A DNA stretch of 64,000 nucleotides. It comes from Botrytis cinerea B05.10. Its lineage: Eukaryota; Ascomycota; Leotiomycetes; Helotiales; Sclerotiniaceae. This document shows positions 57,889 through 64,000 of this stretch, in pieces. Location of the stretch: contig NC_037316.1 of assembly GCF_000143535.2 (NCBI RefSeq), positions 62,001 through 126,000 of the forward strand. Reading direction: 5' to 3'. Position 1 is the stretch's first letter. Every line of letters starts with the position of its first letter. The position numbers and the translations under genes are program-made. The notes below the pieces were generated by a model. That model worked only from the letters and a program-made list of their open reading frames with translations. It had not been told where the DNA came from and ran no database searches.

Positions 57889-58994
57889 CTATAGCAAGCT
57901 CTCACCCAAAGCGCATCTAACCAAAGAGCATCCAGCTCTAACAGTTTCGTGTGCTCCAATATCATTGACACCAGGTTCAAGTGTAGGGTTGACTTCTACC
58001 AAATCCATAGCGATCAAAGAACCAGTCTCGTGAACGCACTCAGCAATATAATCACCTTCTCGCAAGGTCAAACCTCCACGAACCGGTGTACCAGTTGAGG
58101 GAGCGTATGTAGGATCAAGAGCGTCGACATCGAAGGAAAGATGGATTGGGGTATCGTTACCGATATGACCGAGGGCCATTTCCATAACTCTGCCAATACC
58201 ATGTCTGCGAGAGGATATTAGTGAACACGTACAGAATAAATTAGTGCGACGGGAACACAAACCTATCAATGTCATGCATACTGAATGCCTTAATTCCATT
58301 ATCACGGAGAATCTTCTTCTCTCCTCTATCAACATCTCTCAACCCGATGTAAACAATCTTCTTTACGCTGACCATATGCTCATCCTTCAGCCATCCAAAG
58401 ATTTCTGGCTTGTCTTCTTGTGCGAGACGCGTTAAAAATGCAACGGGCATACCGTGGACATTTCCAGACCCTGAAGTTTCTGGGGTGTTGATATCGGCAT
58501 GTGCATCAACCCAGATCAATGCCATTTCTCTTCCTAAACGTTCGCGGATTGCTCTCGCGGTTCCAGATACCGAACCAATGGCAATAGAATGATCACCACC
58601 GAGAGTCAAGACACAACGACCCTCCTTGGCATGTTCGTAAACTTGTTCAGAAAGCTTTTGTGTGACTGCAGAGACTCCACGAGGGTTCTTCATGTTTCGG
58701 TGATCTGGATCCTCAGAAGGAATCAATTCCTTGTAAGAATGAACAGTGTTATCATGGTGAAGTTTGTATCCTAGTTCCTCTTCGAGTTGATCCAGAAGAC
58801 CACTTTTGATGAGTGCTGAAGGTGCGGCATCAACTCCTGGTTTACACTGTGTTGATTAGATTAGTTTGTGTCTATGGGACGTCTGAAGAGAACAGTGGGC
58901 AACTTACTTGTCCACCGGAGAATCCAACCGCGACGACACCAAGTTGATCGGCCTTTGATAAGAATTTTGGCTGAACCATTGATGTGGTAGTCAT
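57889..58994 (-). CDS. car1: Arginase
   Basis: 328 aa, exons 58908-58994, 58263-58846 and 57889-58204, all in phase. It hydrolyses L-arginine to ornithine and urea, the first step of arginine catabolism in the cytosol. The dinuclear manganese site is complete: GGDHS (His115), VDAHADIN (Asp143, His145, Asp147) and SFDVDALDP (two Asp). FSGGQ near the start, the substrate loop [10 protein letters not shown] and the C-terminal [11 protein letters not shown] are also typical. Length matches fungal arginases (about 320-335 aa). Only one ATG start is plausible, in exon 1 ([11 protein letters not shown]). It is divergent from the acidic-repeat locus, so the spacer at 58995-60548 holds its promoter. 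Confidence 0.97.
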
Positions 58995-60548
58995 TTTGAC
59001 GGAATTTGTGGGAATGTACAATAGGATGATGTTGTTGTTGGGTTGGCTTTGTACGAAGCAGTTGATTTTCGTTGCTTGATTTTAGTTGCTTGATAGTTAT
59101 CGATAGCGGGGTGTTTAGAGGTGGGGAGGCAGTGATAGGACCTTTTTGGGGTAGATGTGTATAATTAACCACTTTTGGGGAGTGAATCGCGAGATGGAAT
59201 TTGAAATGAAAGAGAGAGAGAAGGGAAAGAGGAAAGGAAACGTTGAGGTATTTGTAGAAAAAGAAAATTCTCTCCAGCCGCTGCTATCTTTTTCATAAAG
59301 TAATCGGTGGGCTCTTCCAAGATTAGCTTACGGGACTCTCTAACAGTTCTCTCACCTAATTTTTCCAACTTTGACCCCTAAGCGCAGGTATTCGCGAGTT
59401 CACAATCGCGTCTAACACTTAGAGGAAGTTCCTTTCCACAGTTTCCCCTAAGTGATAATATACACGAGATGAGACAGATCCCATGATAAATCGAAAAGAT
59501 TAGGGGCACCAATGAGGAAAGTATTTGTAAAGATGTCAAGAAACGTTCGGAGCAACACGGGAAAGAGTGACTTTGACGCTTTTGATGGTTTGGATGCAGT
59601 GGCATGGTGACATTGACATTGTGGTGATGTTGATCGGTACTCATTTGATTGAATTTGGATCAGACAGATTCCATGGCGATGACTTGGTCTGACTTGGTTC
59701 GACCCGAGAATGGGTCTGAGCTGAGAGTTCTAAGAGGATCATGATTCAGATGATTGCAAGAACGTTTATCCACGATGAAAACGAGCCTTCCAAACTCTTT
59801 TCACGAACCTTTCCTCGTTCAACGTGAGGCGGAGGGCGTAAGATGGTTATTGTATTCTGTTTGTGGTTTTCACATGAATGAGGGGAATTTTGAGGGGAAC
59901 ATCTATTGGGTTTAGCGCCAAGATCATGTGTTGGTTGCTCTTCGTTTCGGCGTTAAGATAACAGTATTGACATGGAATCGATCAAAAGCAAAGCTCATCG
60001 CATATTCCCATCCATAGAATAATTGAAGATGCTCTATCCGGACTATCACGTCTTCAGTTTTATACTTGAAGGATTGCAAGGAAAGATTAGAGGAGCCCGA
60101 GAGTTATTTCATCGTTCCAAGCATATCACGGAAATGGAAGTCGAGCTTCATACCTTAGAGCCACCACCCAGGAAAGGGAATGGAACTGCTGGTAATGGCA
60201 CGGGGACCAGAAGAATCCCCAAAATCGGAGGGGAACCTTGAAAATGATCTCGAATCGAACAGTTTCCTCTATTCTGAAAGCCTCTCAACTTCAGTTTCTT
60301 GTCTGGTCTCCTGTTGGAAAGCACTACATCGACCTGACAAACATGAGCCATAATATCTTGCTCGGTCGTTCACTTCGTTGACAGTGAATTAGGTCTATTC
60401 ACGAAATCTATTTCATTAGTATGGCTGCTAAGCACATGAAATCTTTGAGAATTCGAGGACGCTTGCGTTCTTGTACTATCTAAGCATCTCGGGAAACATT
60501 CTTTCGAGCACCATCAGCGTTCATTTCGAGACTCACCCCCAAATCATC
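58995..60548. promoter_or_regulatory. Divergent promoter region of arginase and acidic-repeat locus
   Basis: About 1.55 kb. A purine-rich tract (GAAAGAGAGAGAGAAGGG, about 59208-59226) lies some 220 bp upstream of the arginase ATG, so the arginase coding strand carries a CT-rich promoter element. An 88-codon frame ending at 59378 on the minus strand is not supported. Confidence 0.4.
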
Positions 60549-61616
60549 ATGGAGGCAAGTCATGATCCAGAGTGTCGAAGAGTCCTTAAAACAACCATAA
60601 ATAGCCTCGAATATTTCTACGACGGCGAGCATGTTACTTGTTTTGGGCACAGCTTCATAAAAATATGTCTTGGCGATGATAATCGTAACAAACCTATTCA
60701 GTTCTGGAAGGCTCAGCTCGCATTCCGAGGCTTTTCACCGAGAGAAAGCGATATCGAGGCTCTCAAGCAGCGTCTGGTTAATTCTAATACCGATGGGCCG
60801 GATACCGTAGTCGAACAAGGTATTCAGAAAATGATGAGGGCATATCGCAAGAAGGATCGTGAGAATAAAGAGCCAGTGCACCAAGCTCAGCAGGCTCGAC
60901 ACGAGGAAGAGGGTAAAGATTCTGATCAGGATTCAGTGAAAGACAATGACGAGGGAGAAGATCACACTGAAGAATGCGACGACGAGGAACTTGACGACGA
61001 ACTTGACGACGACGAACTTGACGACGACGAACTTGACGACGACGAACTTGACGACGACGAACTTGACAGCGACGAACTTGACGACGAGAGAGTTTACCTC
61101 GGAATTTGGGCAACTACCGGACACTGAGAATTAAAATGCAAAACTATATCTTCAAACTACGGTCGATCGGAACCCTACACCCTTGACATCTTCTCTGTAG
61201 TATGTACACAAGGCTTCCAAGTCTTCGGCCGTTTCAATCTCGGGGAATTCAAGGGTATAATCCGATTTGCTCGGGGAGGCAACTCTGCTGATCGAAACGA
61301 ATATATTCTGGATCAAGAATACGATGTCTGGACTGCGGATATGGATAGTACAAGAATCTATCGATGGAGAGGCAAAGATCGTCGGGACATTATTCAACTC
61401 GGCTCTGATTTATATGCTTACACAATGACACTCTCGCGTGCCGGTACAAGAGTCAACGGTGTCTGGGGTACATGCGATGGAGATTCAGGAACCGTGGAGT
61501 TTACTGGAAAAAAAGTCTCGGAGGAAGACACATTTGCTAGGGACGGGATTCTACAGGAGTGGAGGGATCACAACCAGCGTGCTTATGATGCGGTCAATAC
61601 GGAAAGATGGAAATGA
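60549..61616 (+). pseudogene. Acidic-repeat protein interrupted by an in-frame TGA
   Basis: I do not know the family by name, but it resembles fungal proteins with a C-terminal beta-rich domain. From ATG 60549 (an earlier in-frame ATG at 60471 is less likely) the frame encodes a domain with YFYDGEHVTCFGHSFIKI, a Lys/Glu-rich linker and ELDDD repeats, then VYLGIWATTGH followed by TGA at 61125-61127. The same frame then stays open to 61616 with EPYTLDIFSVV, FQVFGRFNLGEFKGIIRFAR, YRWRGKDRR and GVWGTCDGDSGTVEFTG. The text on the two sides of the stop looks like one domain. It could be a nonsense-mutated gene, a sequence error, or a missed intron; I found no phase-compatible intron that removes the stop. 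Confidence 0.6.
60978..61091. repeat. 15-bp coding minisatellite (ELDDD)
   Basis: The unit GACGACGACGAACTT recurs about seven times with small changes, including one 12-bp copy (60993-61004) and one copy with AGC for ACG (61065-61079). It encodes Asp-Asp-Asp-Glu-Leu repeats in the acidic-repeat locus. Confidence 0.95.
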
Positions 61617-62571
61617 TGCATTGTGGGCATGTAAACTGAAACATAGATTGACTGATGCACTTGAGCCTATCACTGGAGATAAGGGCCATTATTGAGTTGA
61701 TAGCAGACCGGCGATGATAGGTAGCAATTAAGGGATGGGATAATGATGGGATGCGGTAGTTCCATAGTGCAATATCGATGGTATGCAGATGGGTCAATCG
61801 TAGGAGTAACAGATTCATCAGCTTTTGGGGCGTGAGAGGGGATTGCGGATATTACAATGAGAAAGTATATTCAGGTTATGCTAGAAGCATAGCTGATAAT
61901 TACGACGAGAAACTTCGTATTCTCATGATCCTTTTCCAACTTCTCTCTATGGGTCAACGATTGTGGCTGGCTGAACATGAGTTAAGCTAAACGGGCTTCT
62001 TTCTTGTGCTTTTGCCGTTAACTTACAGGTATTGATGTCGCTAGAGATAGTAGACGAACTTTCATTCTCTAACTTCTAGTCCAAATCATATGCTGCTGCA
62101 ATAATCCTAACTATAATTTCAAGTACTCCTTTGGTTGACCATGAAAGGGAAAAGGATATGGCTTATTAATCAGGAACCTGCCGAAGTCTTCTTACCAAGA
62201 TGGACATGATGTCTTGGCGTGCGTCATCTCTTTCACCCCACATGCATAATTGACCCTCATAGAAACTACCCAACCAGAGAGTTCCATCCAACCCCATGTT
62301 GCCCTTTAAACCGGATTCGTAAATATGCTCAGAAAGGACGAAGCAGCGAAACCAAGCTTCAGCTGAAAGGAAAGAAAGAATCAAGGCACATAAGCCGTTA
62401 ATGCACTAGCAAATGATGGCGTCTTTGGTTTACTGAAGGGGTATATAAGTCCCCTCATTCACTTGGGTTAACATCTCTTCATCAACACTAACTACAACTT
62501 CCTACTCAATCAATACCCAAGTAACTACACAACTTTCCAAACAATAAAACACTTAAATCAACTTCATCATC
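61617..62571. other. Intergenic, upstream of small stress-type gene
   Basis: About 950 bp with short frames only. The last 100 bp before 62572 form a typical fungal leader rich in C, A and T. Confidence 0.45.
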
Positions 62572-62999
62572 ATGGATTTCGTCAAAGGTGCCCTCAAGAG
62601 TGGTTCAGGAAGCTCAGGAAGCACTGGTAACACCAACCAAGCTGCTGGTGGCGCTGGAAAGGAGGATTATGGTGACAAGGGTTTGTCTACCCCTCTCCTC
62701 CATCTCCTCCCCTCTCCTTCACACTTTCGACGACCTCCGCAATTTGCGGTGTACAATCAATATCATGCTAACAATATACTCAGCACTCGACTTCATTGAG
62801 AAGAAGTCCGGCCACACTTTAAGCCGCGATCAAAATGAGAAAATCACCGACGGTGCCAGAGGATTGTATGAGAAGCAGACCGGGTATGTTTTTTTTTTTT
62901 TCGCCTCGCCTATGCTTGCGCCCCTTTCATTTACTACGAACTGTTAACTAACACTGCCCCGCTTGTAGAAACGCGGTCAACCCCAAGTTTTCCAACTAG
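62572..62999 (+). CDS. Small conserved stress-type protein, 79 aa
   Basis: 79 aa in three exons: 62572-62680, 62784-62883, 62969-62999, with phases 1 and 2 at the junctions. The first part is Gly/Ser/Asn-rich and disordered (SGSGSSGSTGNTNQAAGGAGK). The second is a helical segment (ALDFIEKKSGHTLSRDQNEK, DGARGLYEKQTG) ending NAVNPKFSN. I recognise this as a widespread small fungal protein, often highly expressed and stress-induced, without a proven function. The exact exon ends are supported by frame and by GTTTGT, GTATGT and TGTAG borders. Cytosolic. Confidence 0.82.
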
Positions 63000-64000
63000 A
63001 TTACAATGTCCATGATGCATTATGGGAGGCTAAGGCTGATTGTTATTATACCATGATTATAATTGGATGGGGTTTGGGATGGGATGGGATGGAATGGAAT
63101 GGACTGGGTTATGGGCCATGACGAGATTTAATGAATTGATACCACACAACAATGTTCCCACGCCTTTGTGAAGACCAAAGTGATTGATGGAGTACATGGC
63201 GTACAGCGATCAGATGAGTTCTGAAGTCAGAATTTTGTTACTCGATACTAACTACCGTTGGTCAAAGATGTCCAATAATCTCAACATTATCTGAACATGA
63301 TACAACTTGCATGCCGATGATGCAAACTGACAAAGAGTATTCTGTTCTTGTAAAGTTGTTTTGCAAACTTCACTTGTTGATTCACACCCGAAACCCTCCC
63401 TCCTATGCTATGCAATGCAGCTATTACATACGGAGAAAAGAATTACCTTTTTCACGGGGTCAATAGGTGATATGAATGCGACAAACGACCTTTTTCTCAG
63501 GTTCGTTGAGTATGTTGTCGAGAAAATCGGTCGGGTAACGTCGAGGGGCAAGTCCTGCGTTCGGCTATGGTCATAACAACGGGATAATGGGAAGCCGGTG
63601 TAAGATTTTCTCGTGCTTGAATAAAATTGATGGTGGTTGATTGAAACTAAACCTTAATACCTTCGACATCGTCTCCACTTAATATCAACAATATCCAAAT
63701 CGCAATCAGAGGGATACGCGGCCTTGTAAGCCCATTTTGCTCATGTGAGGCTGAATCCCACTCTTCCATTGTTGCTTACAATGTTGATTCCAGTATTTTA
63801 CAGCCCACAGTACTTATATCCTTAGTCTGCTTTCATAGCCTAGAGAAATAGTAAGATTGTTCTTCGCCTCACTTGTTCGATAGGTTATTAGTTTCCCAAT
63901 TGGTCACGCGCCGTTGTCACGATACCTAAATCATATAGCCTTCCTTCGAACACGAATACCACTTGTAATAGCGTACGCTACTTGTTATAAGTTTTCTGCT
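63000..64000. other. Right-edge intergenic region
   Basis: About 1 kb after the small stress-type gene. A short GGGAT/GGAAT repeat lies at about 63076-63108. The 71-codon frame at 63361-63576 has no support, and nothing else can be assigned. Confidence 0.45.

Noticed and set aside
61128..61180. Intron removing the TGA at 61125
   Set aside because: The good acceptor TTCTCTGTAG at about 61180 is out of phase with every GT donor I found before the stop.

Overview
The window looks like nuclear DNA of a filamentous ascomycete, most likely a Leotiomycete close to Botrytis/Sclerotinia. The basis is short (about 50-110 bp) GT..AG introns with GTAAGT/GTATGT donors, roughly 40-45% GC, typical filamentous-fungal protein families, and wide spacers rich in microsatellites. 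The genus is an inference; the kingdom and subphylum are well supported. I see no rRNA, tRNA, CRISPR array, phage or intact transposon.

Layout. 0-6.4 kb, minus strand: a partial unknown gene off the left edge, a GH18 chitinase and a mitochondrial-type J-domain protein. 6.4-13.3 kb is gene-poor, ending in a microsatellite-dense stretch upstream of a Ras GTPase-activating protein (plus). 17-24.4 kb: two small minus-strand unknowns, a Cys-rich unknown, a DHH phosphoesterase (plus), and a Ulp1-like cysteine peptidase convergent with it (minus). 26-33.6 kb: a six-exon fused HyuA/HyuB (hydantoinase/oxoprolinase) gene, a conserved 225-aa protein in divergent orientation, and a membrane protein. 33.6-39.6 kb is almost empty apart from a weak spliced candidate. 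39.6-51.2 kb: cysteine dioxygenase, an alpha/beta hydrolase of the haloacetate dehalogenase type, an AMSH/Sst2-type JAMM deubiquitinase divergent from an Mtf1-like mitochondrial protein, and a hemerythrin-domain protein. 51.8-55.5 kb: a 2OG-Fe(II) oxygenase and a decayed FAD-linked (BBE-type) oxidase. 56-63 kb: a MARVEL-like four-TM protein, arginase, an acidic-repeat locus split by an in-frame stop, and a 79-aa stress-type protein.

The genes do not form one pathway. They are mostly housekeeping or general-metabolism functions: Ras signalling, ubiquitin and SUMO-type proteolysis, arginine and cysteine catabolism, cell-wall chitin turnover and mitochondrial gene expression. I found no convincing new multi-gene system. 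The most noteworthy items are the BBE-type oxidase carrying several independent lesions, the TGA stop that cuts a conserved domain at 61125, a cysteine dioxygenase with a presequence-like N-terminus, an Mtf1-like protein with AT-hook-like motifs, two genes whose apparent stop codon overlaps a consensus splice donor, and an unassigned spliced candidate at 34.8-35.4 kb.

Exon coordinates were worked out by hand from splice consensus and frame continuity. They have not been checked against transcripts.
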